64,000 nucleotides of DNA, from NCBI GenBank assembly GCA_963746175.1, contig CAVVAH010000001.1, positions 992,001 through 1,056,000 on the forward strand. The letters run 5' to 3'. The stretch comes from CAVVAH01 sp963746175 (GTDB lineage: Bacteria > Actinomycetota > Actinomycetes > JACCUZ01). Position numbers and translations under genes: made by a program. Every line of letters begins with the position of its first letter. The first letter of the stretch is position 1. The notes under the pieces are model-generated. The model searched no databases. It was not told the DNA's origin and saw only the letters and a list, made by a program, of their open reading frames with translations. Below are positions 51,721-61,227 of this stretch, one piece after another.

Positions 51721-53319
51721 ATGGCACTCGAGCGGATCGGCGGCGGGATCGCCAACGAGATCGACGAACGGTTCCACTCCGCGGCGTTCGTCAAGCGCAA
51801 CGCCCGCAAGGTCTTCCCGGACCACTGGTCGTTCATGCTGGGTGAGATCGCGCTCTACAGCTTCATCATCCTGCTGCTGACGGGCACCTTCCTCACGCTC
51901 TGGTTCAAGCCGAGCCAGACCGAGGTCATCTACAACGGGTCCTACATCCCGCTGCACGGGCTGAAGATGTCCGAGGCCTACGAGTCGACGCTGGACATCT
52001 CGTTCGACGTGCGCGGCGGCCTCATCATCCGGCAGATCCACCACTGGGCCGCGCTGATCTTCGTCGCGTCGATGATCGTGCACATGTGCCGGGTGTTCTT
52101 CACCGGCGCGTTCCGCAAGCCGCGCGAGACCAACTGGATCATCGGCTTCATCATGATCACCCTCAGCTTCGTCGAGGGACTGGCGGGCTACTCGCTGCCG
52201 GACGACCTGCTGTCCGGCACGGGGCTGCGGATCACCGAGGGCGTCCTGCTGTCGCTGCCGGTGGTGGGCACGTACCTGTCGTTCTTCCTCTTCGGCGGCG
52301 AGTTCCCGGGTGAGGCGATCATCCCGCGGCTCTTCACGGCGCACGTGCTGCTGATCCCGGGCATCTTCCTGGCGCTGATCACCGTGCACCTGATCCTCGT
52401 CTGGTACCAGAAGCACACCCAGTACCCGCTGCCCGGGCGGACCGAGACGAACGCCGTGGGCTACCCCTTCTTCCCGATCTACGTCGCGAAGGCGGGCGGC
52501 TTCTTCTTCATCACGTTCGGCGTCACGACGCTGCTGTCGGCGTTCGCGTCGATCAACCCGATCTGGCTCTTCGGGCCCTACAACCCGGGTGAGATCTCGG
52601 CCGGCTCCCAGCCGGACTGGTACATGGGCTTCCTCGAAGGCTCGTTGCGCATGTTCCCGAACTGGGAGACCCACCTGCTGGGCTTCACGATCCCGTGGAA
52701 CGTCCTCGGTCCGGCGCTGATCATCCCCGGCCTGCTGTTCACCCCGATGGCCATCTACCCCCTGCTGGAACGCTGGGTCACCGGCGACAACGCCGAGCAC
52801 CACGTGCTCGACCGCCCGCGCAACGTGCCCACCCGCACCGGTCTCGGCGTGATGGCCCTCTCGACCTGGCTGATCCTGCTCGCCGGCGGCGCGAACGACA
52901 TCCTCGCGGTGACGTTCCACCTGTCCATCAACGACATCACGAACGCGTTCCGGGTCCTGATCTTCGTGGTCCCACCGCTGGCCTACGTGATCACCAAACG
53001 GATCTGCCTCGGCCTGCAGCGCCGCGACCGCGACCTGGTCCTGCACGGCCGGGAGACCGGCCGGATCGTGCGGCTGCCGCACGGCGAGATGATCGAGGTC
53101 CACGAGCCTGTGTCCGACGCGAAGAAGTGGGAGCTCACCCAGCACCTCGTCCGCACGCCGTACGAGGTGGGCCCGTCGACCGACGCCAACGGCGTGCCGC
53201 GCCGACGGCTGCTGGCCGCCAAGGCGCGCGCCCGGGTCTCCCGGTTCTACTTCGAGGACCGGGTCGAGCCGCCGACGCCGGCCGAGGTCCACGAGCTGGA
53301 GTCGAGCGGGCACCACTGA
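51721..53319 (+). CDS. qcrB: Cytochrome bc1 complex cytochrome b subunit
   Basis: 532 aa from ATG 51721. Integral cytochrome b with b-type haem His residues in IIRQIHHWAALIFVASMIVH and FTAHVLLIPGIFLALITVHL, and the actinobacterial PEWY equivalent in SQPDWYMGFLEGSLR. The C-terminal cytoplasmic tail (from about residue 440, KRICLGLQRRDRDLVLHGRE) is long, as in the actinobacterial supercomplex. Last gene of the operon. Confidence 0.95.
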   Translation: MALERIGGGIANEIDERFHSAAFVKRNARKVFPDHWSFMLGEIALYSFIILLLTGTFLTLWFKPSQTEVIYNGSYIPLHGLKMSEAYESTLDISFDVRGGLIIRQIHHWAALIFVASMIVHMCRVFFTGAFRKPRETNWIIGFIMITLSFVEGLAGYSLPDDLLSGTGLRITEGVLLSLPVVGTYLSFFLFGGEFPGEAIIPRLFTAHVLLIPGIFLALITVHLILVWYQKHTQYPLPGRTETNAVGYPFFPIYVAKAGGFFFITFGVTTLLSAFASINPIWLFGPYNPGEISAGSQPDWYMGFLEGSLRMFPNWETHLLGFTIPWNVLGPALIIPGLLFTPMAIYPLLERWVTGDNAEHHVLDRPRNVPTRTGLGVMALSTWLILLAGGANDILAVTFHLSINDITNAFRVLIFVVPPLAYVITKRICLGLQRRDRDLVLHGRETGRIVRLPHGEMIEVHEPVSDAKKWELTQHLVRTPYEVGPSTDANGVPRRRLLAAKARARVSRFYFEDRVEPPTPAEVHELESSGHH

Positions 53320-53366
53320 TTCCCGCCGGCGCGGTCAGCACGACGGACGGCGGGTAGCAACCCGTG

Positions 53367-54914
53367 ATGGCTGCCACCCGCCGTTCCACGCCCGGGGACT
53401 TTCCCGGCCTGCTGTGCCTCGTCACCGGTGCCTCCGGCTACATCGGCGGCCGGCTGGTGCCCGAGCTGCTCGAGGCCGGGCACCGGGTGCGCGTGCTGGC
53501 CCGGCGGCCGGAGACCCTGCGCGACCACCCCTGGGCCGGCGACGTCGAGGTGGTGCGCGGCGACGCCTCGGACGCCGCGTCGCTCCGCCCCGCGATGGCC
53601 GACGTCGACGTCGCCTACTACCTGATCCACGCGCTGGGCACCCACGGCTTCGAGCAGACCGACCGGGAGACCGCGCAGACGTTCGGCGACGCCGCGCGAG
53701 GGGCCGGCGTCGGCCGGTTGGTCTACCTCGGCGGCCTCACCCCCGACGTCCCGGCCAGGGAGCTCTCCGCGCACCTGCGGTCGCGGCTGGAGGTCGGCGG
53801 GATCCTGCTGTCCTCCGGGGTGCCCACCGCCGTGCTGAGCGCCGCAGTGATCATCGGTTCCGGCTCGGCGTCGTTCGAGATGCTGCGCTACCTCACCGAG
53901 CGGCTGCCGGCCATGATCACGCCGCGCTGGGTGGACACCCGGATCCAGCCGATCGCGATCCGCGACGTCCTGCGCTACCTGGTCGGCTGCGCGACCCTGC
54001 CCCAGCAGGTGTCCCGCGCGTTCGACATCGGCGGCCCCGACGTCCTGACGTACCGCCAGATGATGCAGCACTACGCCGCGGTGGCGGGTCTCCGCCGGCG
54101 GATCATCGTCAAGGTCCCGGTGCTGACACCGACGCTCTCAGGGCACTGGGTCGGCCTGGTCACGCCGGTGCCCAACTCGATCGCGCGTCCGCTGGTCGAC
54201 TCGCTGAAGCACGAGGTGGTCGCCCGGGAGCACGACATCGCCGAGCACGTGCCCGACCCGCCGGGAGGGTTGATCGGCTTCGACCGCGCGGTCGAGCTGG
54301 CCCTGCAGCGGATCCGCGACGCGGAGGTGACGACCCGCTGGTCGTCGGCGTCGGTGCCGGGCGCGCCGAGCGACCCGCTGCCCACCGACCCGGACTGGGC
54401 CGGCGGCAGCCTCTACGAGGACCTCCGCCGCCGGCCGGTGGCCGCGTCCCCCGACGCGCTGTGGCGGGTGGTGGAGGGGATCGGCGGCGTGCACGGCTGG
54501 TACTCCTTCCCCCTGGCCTGGCGGGTGCGTGGCCTGCTGGACCGGCTCGCCGGCGGGGTCGGCCTGCGCCGCGGACGGCGCGACCCGGACCGGGTCCTCG
54601 TCGGCGAGACCATCGACTTCTGGCGGGTCGAGGAGCGCGACGCCGGCGAGCTCCTGCGGCTGCGCGCCGAGATGCGGCTGCCCGGCCTGGCGTGGCTGGA
54701 GCTCGCCGTCGAACCCGCCGGGGGTCCCGGCGGGTCGGACCGCTCGACGTACGTGCAGCGGGCGCTCTTCCACCCCCGCGGGTTGCTGGGCCACGCGTAC
54801 TGGTGGTCGGTCGCGCCGTTCCACGGGATCGTCTTCGGCGGGATGGCCCGCAACATCGCCCGGGCCGCCGAGCAGCTCGAGGCCGGCGAGAAGGTCTCCA
54901 CGACCCCGCCCTGA
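53367..54914 (+). CDS. SDR/NmrA-like protein with DUF2867 domain
   Basis: 515 aa from ATG 53367 (GTG 53364 precedes it). N-terminal NAD(P)-binding Rossmann domain (CLVTGASGYIGGRLVPELLE, YYLIHALGTHGFEQTDRETA, VYLGGLTPDVPARELSAHLR) and a C-terminal DUF2867 SRPBCC-type domain (VGETIDFWRVEERDAGELLR, AYWWSVAPFHGIVFGGMARN). Found widely in actinobacteria, often near photolyase genes. Substrate unknown. It follows qcrB by 47 bp and could be co-transcribed. Confidence 0.86.
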   Translation: MAATRRSTPGDFPGLLCLVTGASGYIGGRLVPELLEAGHRVRVLARRPETLRDHPWAGDVEVVRGDASDAASLRPAMADVDVAYYLIHALGTHGFEQTDRETAQTFGDAARGAGVGRLVYLGGLTPDVPARELSAHLRSRLEVGGILLSSGVPTAVLSAAVIIGSGSASFEMLRYLTERLPAMITPRWVDTRIQPIAIRDVLRYLVGCATLPQQVSRAFDIGGPDVLTYRQMMQHYAAVAGLRRRIIVKVPVLTPTLSGHWVGLVTPVPNSIARPLVDSLKHEVVAREHDIAEHVPDPPGGLIGFDRAVELALQRIRDAEVTTRWSSASVPGAPSDPLPTDPDWAGGSLYEDLRRRPVAASPDALWRVVEGIGGVHGWYSFPLAWRVRGLLDRLAGGVGLRRGRRDPDRVLVGETIDFWRVEERDAGELLRLRAEMRLPGLAWLELAVEPAGGPGGSDRSTYVQRALFHPRGLLGHAYWWSVAPFHGIVFGGMARNIARAAEQLEAGEKVSTTPP

Positions 54915-55231
54915 GCTCGCCGTCACACCGACAAGCAAGAGCGCCAGGACCAGGACGCCCTGCGCCTGCCGGCCCGCTCGCCGTCGGTCCCGATCCGTGG
55001 CCATCGGGCCGTCCGGATGCTGGTCTGTACCGGTCCACAACAGGTGGGTGCATGCCGCAACAGGCGTATCCGCCTGTTGTCGGGGGTGTTCACCTGTTGT
55101 GGACCGGTACAGCGCGGGAAGCAGACGCGACCGACGGCGCCCGACCTGGCAGGCGTGTCCGGTCCCCGTCTGAAGCGGCTGTTGACCCGCACCACGACGG
55201 CGGTGGCACGGACCGCATCAGGTCGAACCCC
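54915..55231. other. Intergenic region between convergent genes, with large cruciform
   Basis: No gene is supported here. The short frames seen in both directions owe their similarity (both contain TGPQQV) to the palindrome at 55025-55112. The flanks 54915-55024 and 55113-55231 show no further structure that I can see. Confidence 0.8.
55025..55112. repeat. 22-bp perfect inverted repeat with nested 9-bp inverted repeat
   Basis: Arms 55025-55046 and 55091-55112 are exact complements (left arm begins CTGTACCGGTCCACAACAGG). Inside, 55058-55066 (CAACAGGCG) pairs with 55071-55079. The outer and inner arms share the word CAACAGG-Y-G, so the motif occurs four times in alternating orientation. It may be a bidirectional terminator for the convergent SDR and photolyase genes, or a palindromic repeat/MITE-like unit. 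Confidence 0.9.
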
Positions 55232-56632
55232 TCAGCGCAGGCCGCGGGCTGCCTTCAGCCGTTCCCGGGCCTCGTCCTGGTCGACGATCGGCGCGGGGTA
55301 GTCGAGCTTCGCCCGCTCGTCGTCGGGGAGCAGCCACGGCTCATGGACGTAGCGGTCCTCGACGTCGGCCAGCTCCTCGACGTACCGCCGGACGTAGGCG
55401 CCGGTGGGGTCGTGCCGCCGGCCCTGCAGCGTGACGTTGTAGGTCCGGTTGAACCGGCTGTCGGTGCCGGTGCCGGCGACCCACTGCCAGTTCATCGTGT
55501 TGCTCGCGACGTCCCCGTCGAGCAGCAGGTCGACGAAGTGCTGGGCGCCCTCCCGCCAGTCGATGTACAGCGTCTTGCAGAGGAAGTGCGCCGTGATGAG
55601 CCGCGCGCGGTTGTGCATCCAGCCCTCCCGCGCGAGCTGCCGCATCCCGGCGTCGACGACCGGGTATCCGGTGCGACCCTCCTTCCAGGCCGCGAGCTCC
55701 GCGGCGCTGCGGTGCCAGCGGTCGCCGCGTGGGCGGTAGTCCGCCGTCGTGGCGTCCGGCCGCGCCGCGAGGACCTGGGCGTAGAAGTCCCGCCAGGCCA
55801 CCTGCCGCACGAACGCCTGGGCCGCCGTGCTGCGCGACTCGCCGGCCCGCCGGGCCAGCTCCACGGGCGACAGGCAGCCGAAGTGCAGGTACGGCGAGAG
55901 CCGGCTGGTGTTGTCGTTGCCGAGCGCGTCGTGGTCGTCGTCGTAGTCCTCGAGGCCGTCCCGCAACCAGGCGTTCATCCGGCGGCGGCCGGCGGTCTCC
56001 CCACCGGGCACGGGGTCCGGCGACACCGGGCCGGACGCCACCGCGGTCGAGGAGGGAAGCCGTCCCTTCGCCAGCCGAGCCGGCAGGTGCAGCGATCGCG
56101 GGGTGGGCGCGAGCTCGCGCGCACCGAGGGCCACCCACTTCCGGTGGTACGGCGTGAACACGGCCATGTGGTCCTTGCCGGCGCCGCTCGGCACGAGCCG
56201 GCCCGGCGGCACCACGAACAGCGCCTCGTCGTGGACCACCAGCTCGATCGACGCCGGCAGCGCCGCGCGCAGCCGTTCGACGCGCGATCGGGCGTACCGC
56301 GTGACGTCTCCGGCGACGTGCACGCTCACCGCGCCGGTGTGCTCCGCGACGCGGAGGACCTCCTGCGCCCACGTGCCGTCGCGGACCACCAGCCCGGCCC
56401 CCCGGTCCGTGAGGGAGGCGTCCAGGTCCCGCAGCGACTCGACCAGGAACCGGGCGCGGTTCGGCCGGTTGTAGTCCGAGCGCAGGATGGCCCGGTCCAG
56501 CACGAACAGCGGCACCACCGCGTCGGCGTCCGAGACCGCACCGTGCAGCACCGGGTTGTCATGGACGCGCAGGTCGCGCGTGAGGACGGCGACCGAGACG
56601 GCAGGGCTCACGCAGGGGCTACTGCCCGCCAC
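55232..56632 (-). CDS. phr: Deoxyribodipyrimidine photolyase
   Basis: 466 aa from GTG 56632 (GTG 56611 is also possible). Uses blue light to split cyclobutane pyrimidine dimers with FADH-. N-terminal antenna domain (VAVLTRDLRVHDNPVLHGAV), then the FAD domain: SRLSPYLHFGCLSPVELARR, FVRQVAWRDFYAQVL, YPVVDAGMRQLAREGWMHNR, SNTMNWQWVAGTGTDSRFNR. Length typical of class I photolyase/cryptochrome. Repair of photodamage suggests a light-exposed habitat. Confidence 0.9.
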   Translation of the reverse strand: MAGSSPCVSPAVSVAVLTRDLRVHDNPVLHGAVSDADAVVPLFVLDRAILRSDYNRPNRARFLVESLRDLDASLTDRGAGLVVRDGTWAQEVLRVAEHTGAVSVHVAGDVTRYARSRVERLRAALPASIELVVHDEALFVVPPGRLVPSGAGKDHMAVFTPYHRKWVALGARELAPTPRSLHLPARLAKGRLPSSTAVASGPVSPDPVPGGETAGRRRMNAWLRDGLEDYDDDHDALGNDNTSRLSPYLHFGCLSPVELARRAGESRSTAAQAFVRQVAWRDFYAQVLAARPDATTADYRPRGDRWHRSAAELAAWKEGRTGYPVVDAGMRQLAREGWMHNRARLITAHFLCKTLYIDWREGAQHFVDLLLDGDVASNTMNWQWVAGTGTDSRFNRTYNVTLQGRRHDPTGAYVRRYVEELADVEDRYVHEPWLLPDDERAKLDYPAPIVDQDEARERLKAARGLR

Positions 56633-56669
56633 GCGGGCCTGGATGCAGCGATCCGGTCGGCAGCAGAGG

Positions 56670-57926
56670 TCAGGACGTGGGCGCCGCGGCGGCCTGCAGC
56701 GCGCTGCCGGCCAGCCAGTCGTCCCACGAGACGTTCCAGTCCGTGTAGCCGTTGCCCGGCTCGAGCGGTCGCGACGACCCCACGACCTTCACGATGTCGC
56801 CGACGGTCGACTGGTTGAACAGCCAGATCGCGTTGGACATGCTCATGCCGACGCAGCCGTGGCTGACGTTGTCCCGGCCCTGTTCGCCGGTCGACCACGG
56901 GGCGGCGTGCACGAACTCGCCGCTCCAGGTGACGCGCATGGCGTAGGGGACCTCGAGGCGGTAGTACTCCGGGTCGCCCTGCGAGATGCCGATCGTGCTG
57001 GCGTCCATGATCTTCAGCGTGTGCTTCTCGAGGATGACCTTGGTGCCGTTGCGGGTGAGGAAGTCGGCCTTGCCGGTGGTGACCGGGATGACGCGGGTCT
57101 TCTTGCCGTTGCGGTAGACGCTCAGCGTGTGGCGGTCGACGTCGACGATGCTCACCATCGAGGACCCGGTGCGGAACTTGATCGTGCGGTTGCTCATGCC
57201 CCACACGCCGCGCCCGGCGTCGACACCCTTGAGGTTCACGTCGAGCGAGATGGTGTCGTACGCCGGCCAGTACTCCTGGGGCCGGAAGTGCACCTCGGTG
57301 TCGCTGACCCAGCTCCACGCGCCCACGATCGGCTTCTTGCTGGTGACCACGAGGGCCTGCTCGACGGCGGCGCGGTCATGGACCGTGGCGTTCAAACGGA
57401 CGATGATCGGCATGCCGACGCCGACGGACTGGCCGGACAGCGGCGAGATCGAGGTCTCGAGGACCTTGCGCGGTGCCACCGTCGCGAAGAAGCCAGTGCG
57501 CTCGGTGCCGACGCCGTCGGAGTCGACGGCGGCCGCCACCAGGCGGTAGTGCTGGGCGAGCTTCAGCGGGTCGCTCGCGGTCCAGGACCGCTTGTCGCCG
57601 GAGAGCGCCCCGGCGACCTGACGGCCCTTGCCGTCGGTGAGCACGACCGAGGTCAGGGTGCCGTCGGTCGCGGTCACGGTCACCGGCTGGTCGACCTGGA
57701 CGTCGGTCGAGGCGCTGGCCGGGAGGAAGTCGATGCCGGCCTCGGAGACCGACGGGACGGCGCCACCGGAGGCGGCCGCCTGGGCCTCGGGCGCCGCAGA
57801 CCGGCTCCCGGACGAGGTGCAACCGCTCAGGGCCAGCAGCGCGGAGGCGGCCACCAGCAGTGCGACGGGTCGCGCCCGTGCCGCACCCGTGCCGCGCACC
57901 TGGCGCAGCCCACCCCGATCCCCCAC
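56670..57926 (-). CDS. L,D-transpeptidase lipoprotein (LdtMt2-like)
   Basis: 418 aa from GTG 57926, preceded by GAGGAGG at good spacing. Lipobox LLALSGC gives a lipoprotein; two Ig-like domains follow (residues about 60-270), then the YkuD catalytic domain with HAAPWSTGEQGRDNVSHGCV (His and nucleophile Cys in SHGC). It makes 3-3 cross-links between peptidoglycan stems outside the membrane and can resist most beta-lactams. Length normal for actinobacterial Ldts. Confidence 0.9.
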   Translation of the reverse strand: MGDRGGLRQVRGTGAARARPVALLVAASALLALSGCTSSGSRSAAPEAQAAASGGAVPSVSEAGIDFLPASASTDVQVDQPVTVTATDGTLTSVVLTDGKGRQVAGALSGDKRSWTASDPLKLAQHYRLVAAAVDSDGVGTERTGFFATVAPRKVLETSISPLSGQSVGVGMPIIVRLNATVHDRAAVEQALVVTSKKPIVGAWSWVSDTEVHFRPQEYWPAYDTISLDVNLKGVDAGRGVWGMSNRTIKFRTGSSMVSIVDVDRHTLSVYRNGKKTRVIPVTTGKADFLTRNGTKVILEKHTLKIMDASTIGISQGDPEYYRLEVPYAMRVTWSGEFVHAAPWSTGEQGRDNVSHGCVGMSMSNAIWLFNQSTVGDIVKVVGSSRPLEPGNGYTDWNVSWDDWLAGSALQAAAAPTS

Positions 57927-58163
57927 TGCCGTCCTCCTCGCTCGCGCCACGGACCTCTCCTGCCGAGGAAGACGCGCGACCAGTCTGACCGGTTGCCGCA
58001 GGGTCGTCCAATCCCGCGCGCTCCGCCTCGATAACGAATCGGCAAGGTGACCACCCCGACTTGACCCGAGCAGGGCAGCAGAGCGCTCAGGGGCGCTCAG
58101 GGCGCTCGGAGCTGCGTGCTCACGGGCGACGTCGCAGAGCAGCACGGTGATGCTGCGGCCCGG

Positions 58164-58559
58164 TCAGTGGGCGGGGTCGCCCCGGTAGTACTCGAAGACC
58201 ATCCCGATCACGGCGAGCGCCCCGCACCCGGCGCCGATGAGGAACAGCCACCAGCCGAAGACGATCCCGAGGAAGGCGATCGCCGAGCTGGCGGCGACGG
58301 CCAACGGCCACCAGCTGTGCGGGCTGTAGAAGCCCAGCTCACCGGCACCCTCGGCGATCTCGGCGAACCGGTTGTCCTCGGGCCGGGCGTCGATCCGCCG
58401 GGCCGTGAACAGCAGGTAGTAGCCGACGAGGAACGCCAGCCCCGCGGTGAAGGCCAGCGCCACCGTACCGACCGGCTCCTCGGCGAGCACGCCGTAGATC
58501 ACCGCGGACAGCGCGAAGAAGAAGAACCCGGCCGCGAACAGCCACCCCTCGACCTTCAT
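58164..58559 (-). CDS. ctaF: Cytochrome c oxidase subunit IV (actinobacterial)
   Basis: 131 aa. Small four-helix subunit specific to actinobacterial aa3 oxidase: MKVEGWLFAAGFFFFALSAV, TVALAFTAGLAFLVGYYLLF, a loop RRIDARPEDNRFAEIAEGAG, then WWPLAVAASSAIAFLGIVFG and GAGCGALAVIGMVFEYYRG. Follows ctaD by 82 bp in the ctaC-ctaD-ctaF operon. Confidence 0.93.
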   Translation of the reverse strand: MKVEGWLFAAGFFFFALSAVIYGVLAEEPVGTVALAFTAGLAFLVGYYLLFTARRIDARPEDNRFAEIAEGAGELGFYSPHSWWPLAVAASSAIAFLGIVFGWWLFLIGAGCGALAVIGMVFEYYRGDPAH

Positions 58560-58641
58560 GCGGGGTCCCCGCGGAATCGTGAGCGGCTCATCTCGATGCC
58601 TTGCCCTTCCTCACTGCGGAGCGAGCGATGTCGTGGGGTGC

Positions 58642-60366
58642 TCATCGTGCACCCCCCGGGCCGCCCTCGAGATCGGGCTCCCCGAGGGCCTGGTCGAGCA
58701 GGTTCTTGTTCTCGGTCGGGGTGTCCATGGCGGCGACGTGCGGGTAGTGCAGGTCGAAGGCCGGCGACTCGGACCGGATCCGCGGCAGCTCGAGGAAGTT
58801 GTGCCGGGGCGGCGGGCAGGACGTGGCCCACTCCAGCGAGCGGCCGTAGCCCCACGGGTCGTCGGTCGCGACCTTCGGGCCCTTCATCGACTTGATGACG
58901 TTGTAGACGAACGGCAGCGTCGAGGCGCCGAGCAGGAACGACCCGATCGTCGAGACCGTGTTGTACGTCGTGAAGCCGTCGCTCGCGAGGTAGTCGACGT
59001 ACCGGCGCGGCATGCCGATGACGCCGAGCCAGTGCTGGATCAGGAACGTCAGGTGGAACCCGATGAACAGCGTCCAGAAGTGGATCTTGCCTAGCCTCTC
59101 GTCGAGCATCCGACCGGTGAACTTCGGCCACCAGAAGTAGAAGCCGGCGTTCATCGCGAACACGACGGTGCCGAACACGACGTAGTGGAAGTGCGCGACG
59201 ACGAAGTACGAGTCCGAGACCGGCCAGTCGAGAGGCGGCGAGGCAAGGATCATGCCGGTGAGGCCGCCGAAGAGGAACGTGACGAGGAAGCCGATCGACC
59301 ACAGCATCGGCGTCTCGAACGTCAGAGAGCCGCGCCACATCGTCCCGATCCAGTTGAAGAACTTCACCCCGGTGGGCACCGCGATGAGGAACGTCATGAA
59401 GGAGAAGAACGGCAGCAGCACCGCCCCGGTCGGGAACATGTGGTGCGCCCAGACAGTGACCGAGAGGCCGGCGATCGCGATGGTGGCGAAGACCAGGCCC
59501 TTGTAGCCGAAGATCGGCTTGCGGCTGAAGACCGGCAGCACCTCGGACACGATGCCGAAGAACGGCAGAGCGATGATGTAGACCTCGGGATGGCCGAAGA
59601 ACCAGAACAGGTGCTGCCAGAGCAGCGCACCGTCGTTGCCTGGGTCGAAGACGTGTGCGCCGAACTTCCGGTCGGCCTCCAGCACGAGCAGTGCCGCCGC
59701 CAGCACCGGGAACGCCATCAGCACCAGCACGCTGGTGAGCAGGATGTTCCACGTGAAGATCGGCATGCGGAACATGGTCATGCCCGGTGCGCGCATGGTG
59801 AAGATCGTGGTGATGAAGTTGACGGCGCCGAGGATGGTGCCGAAGCCGGCGAGCGCCAGACCCATGATCCAGAGGTCGGCGCCGACCCCCGGGGAGAACG
59901 CCTCGCTGTTCAGCGGCGCGTAGGCGAACCAGCCGAACGCGGCGGCACCACCCGGCGTGAGGAAGCCGCCGACGGTGATCAGGCCGCCGAAGAGGAACAG
60001 CCAGTAGCTGAACATGTTCAGCCGGGGGAACGCCACGTCGGGCGAGCCGATCTGCAGCGGCATGATCTCGTTGGCGAAGCCGACGAACAGCGGCGTCGCG
60101 AACAGCAGCAGCATGATCGTGCCGTGCATGGTGAACAGCTGGTTGTACTGCTCGCCGGACAGGAACTGGTTGCCCGGCCGGGCCAGCTCGGCCCGCATGA
60201 TCATCGCCATCAGGCCGCCGAGGAGGAAGAACACGAACGACGTGACGAGGTAGAGGTGGCCGATCACCTTGTGGTCGGTGCTGGTGATCCACTTCACGAC
60301 GGTGCTGCCCTTGCGACGGGTGCGCAGCACCCCGGTGGCGCCGGGACGGGACGCGGCGATGGTCAC
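58642..60366 (-). CDS. ctaD: Cytochrome c oxidase subunit I
   Basis: 574 aa from GTG 60366, overlapping ctaC by 4 bp. Twelve membrane helices with haem a, a3 and CuB ligands: FTMHGTIMLLLFATPLFVGF, FWFFGHPEVYIIALPFFGIV (the CuB His and cross-linked Tyr), VWAHHMFPTGAVLLPFFSFM and VVAHFHYVVFGTVVFAMNAG. K-channel Lys and the D-channel start are in the expected regions. Reduces oxygen and pumps protons. In mycobacteria this gene lies apart from ctaC. Confidence 0.95.
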   Translation of the reverse strand: MTIAASRPGATGVLRTRRKGSTVVKWITSTDHKVIGHLYLVTSFVFFLLGGLMAMIMRAELARPGNQFLSGEQYNQLFTMHGTIMLLLFATPLFVGFANEIMPLQIGSPDVAFPRLNMFSYWLFLFGGLITVGGFLTPGGAAAFGWFAYAPLNSEAFSPGVGADLWIMGLALAGFGTILGAVNFITTIFTMRAPGMTMFRMPIFTWNILLTSVLVLMAFPVLAAALLVLEADRKFGAHVFDPGNDGALLWQHLFWFFGHPEVYIIALPFFGIVSEVLPVFSRKPIFGYKGLVFATIAIAGLSVTVWAHHMFPTGAVLLPFFSFMTFLIAVPTGVKFFNWIGTMWRGSLTFETPMLWSIGFLVTFLFGGLTGMILASPPLDWPVSDSYFVVAHFHYVVFGTVVFAMNAGFYFWWPKFTGRMLDERLGKIHFWTLFIGFHLTFLIQHWLGVIGMPRRYVDYLASDGFTTYNTVSTIGSFLLGASTLPFVYNVIKSMKGPKVATDDPWGYGRSLEWATSCPPPRHNFLELPRIRSESPAFDLHYPHVAAMDTPTENKNLLDQALGEPDLEGGPGGAR

Positions 60367-61163
60367 TGGGCACTCCCCTTGGCGAGCCTGTCCTCGAGCC
60401 GGGTCAGGTAGTCCTGGTACTCGGCCGGTGTCACGACCTTGACGTTGAACAGCATCCGCGCGTGGTCCTGACCGCAGAGCTCGGCGCACCTGCCGCGGAA
60501 CCGTCCGAGCTGCTTCGGCGTGATCTCGAAGGTGTTCACCCGGCCGGGGATGACGTCCATCTTGAACAGGAACGCCGGCACCCAGAACGAGTGGATGACG
60601 TCGTTGGACTGGAGCCGGAACTGCACGCTCTCGCCCTGGGGCAGGTACAGCGTCGGGGGCTTGCCCGGCGTACCGGTCACCGTGGTGTCCGGGCCGCTGT
60701 CGCTGGTGTAGGTGAACTGCCACGACCACTGGATGCCGGTGACGGAGATCTTGTGGTCGGGGTTGGCCGAGGTCGCCATGATGCGGTCCTCGTCGCGGGC
60801 CGTGAAGTAGAAGAAGACGGCGACCATGATGAGCGGGACCGCCGTGTAGAAGACCTCGATCGGCAGGTTGTAGCGGGTCTGCGGCGGCAGCCCGGTCGCG
60901 TTGCGCTTGCGGCGGTGGGCGACCGCGGGCCACAGGATCAGGCCCCACGTGATGACGCCGACGGACAGCGCGGCGATCCACGAGCCCTGCCACAGGGACA
61001 GGATGCGGTTCGACTGGTCGGTGGCGTCGCGCACCGGCATCGCGAACGTCGGCATGTCCTCCGACGAGCACGCGGTGAGCGAGGCGAGGAGCAGACCGCC
61101 GAGCGCGAGCGCTCGGCCTGCGCGCCGGAAGAGGTGCGGCTGCTGCGTGCCGGACGGACCCAA
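60363..61163 (-). CDS. ctaC: Cytochrome c oxidase subunit II
   Basis: 266 aa from TTG 61163, chosen because AAGGGG lies 5 nt upstream and it gives a normal lipoprotein signal peptide (ALALGGLLLASLTAC). A GTG at 61226, 1 nt after the aat stop, is also in frame. Two membrane helices, then a cupredoxin domain with WQFTYTSDS and the CuA site CAELCGQDHARM. It receives electrons from QcrC. First gene of the oxidase operon. Confidence 0.92.
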   Translation of the reverse strand: MGPSGTQQPHLFRRAGRALALGGLLLASLTACSSEDMPTFAMPVRDATDQSNRILSLWQGSWIAALSVGVITWGLILWPAVAHRRKRNATGLPPQTRYNLPIEVFYTAVPLIMVAVFFYFTARDEDRIMATSANPDHKISVTGIQWSWQFTYTSDSGPDTTVTGTPGKPPTLYLPQGESVQFRLQSNDVIHSFWVPAFLFKMDVIPGRVNTFEITPKQLGRFRGRCAELCGQDHARMLFNVKVVTPAEYQDYLTRLEDRLAKGSAQ

Positions 61164-61227
61164 CGTTGCCCCTTGTCGATGGTCGTGCCGGAGGCCACTC
61201 CCGGCGGTCTTCTGCGCGGTCAGCACC

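Noticed and set aside
55017..55195. Two short opposing frames with similar peptides
   Set aside because: Their likeness comes from the perfect palindrome; no start signals and no conservation visible.
53414..56818. A 1134-codon open frame on the plus strand
   Set aside because: It covers the SDR gene out of frame, a cruciform and the photolyase gene in antisense; no protein-like pattern.
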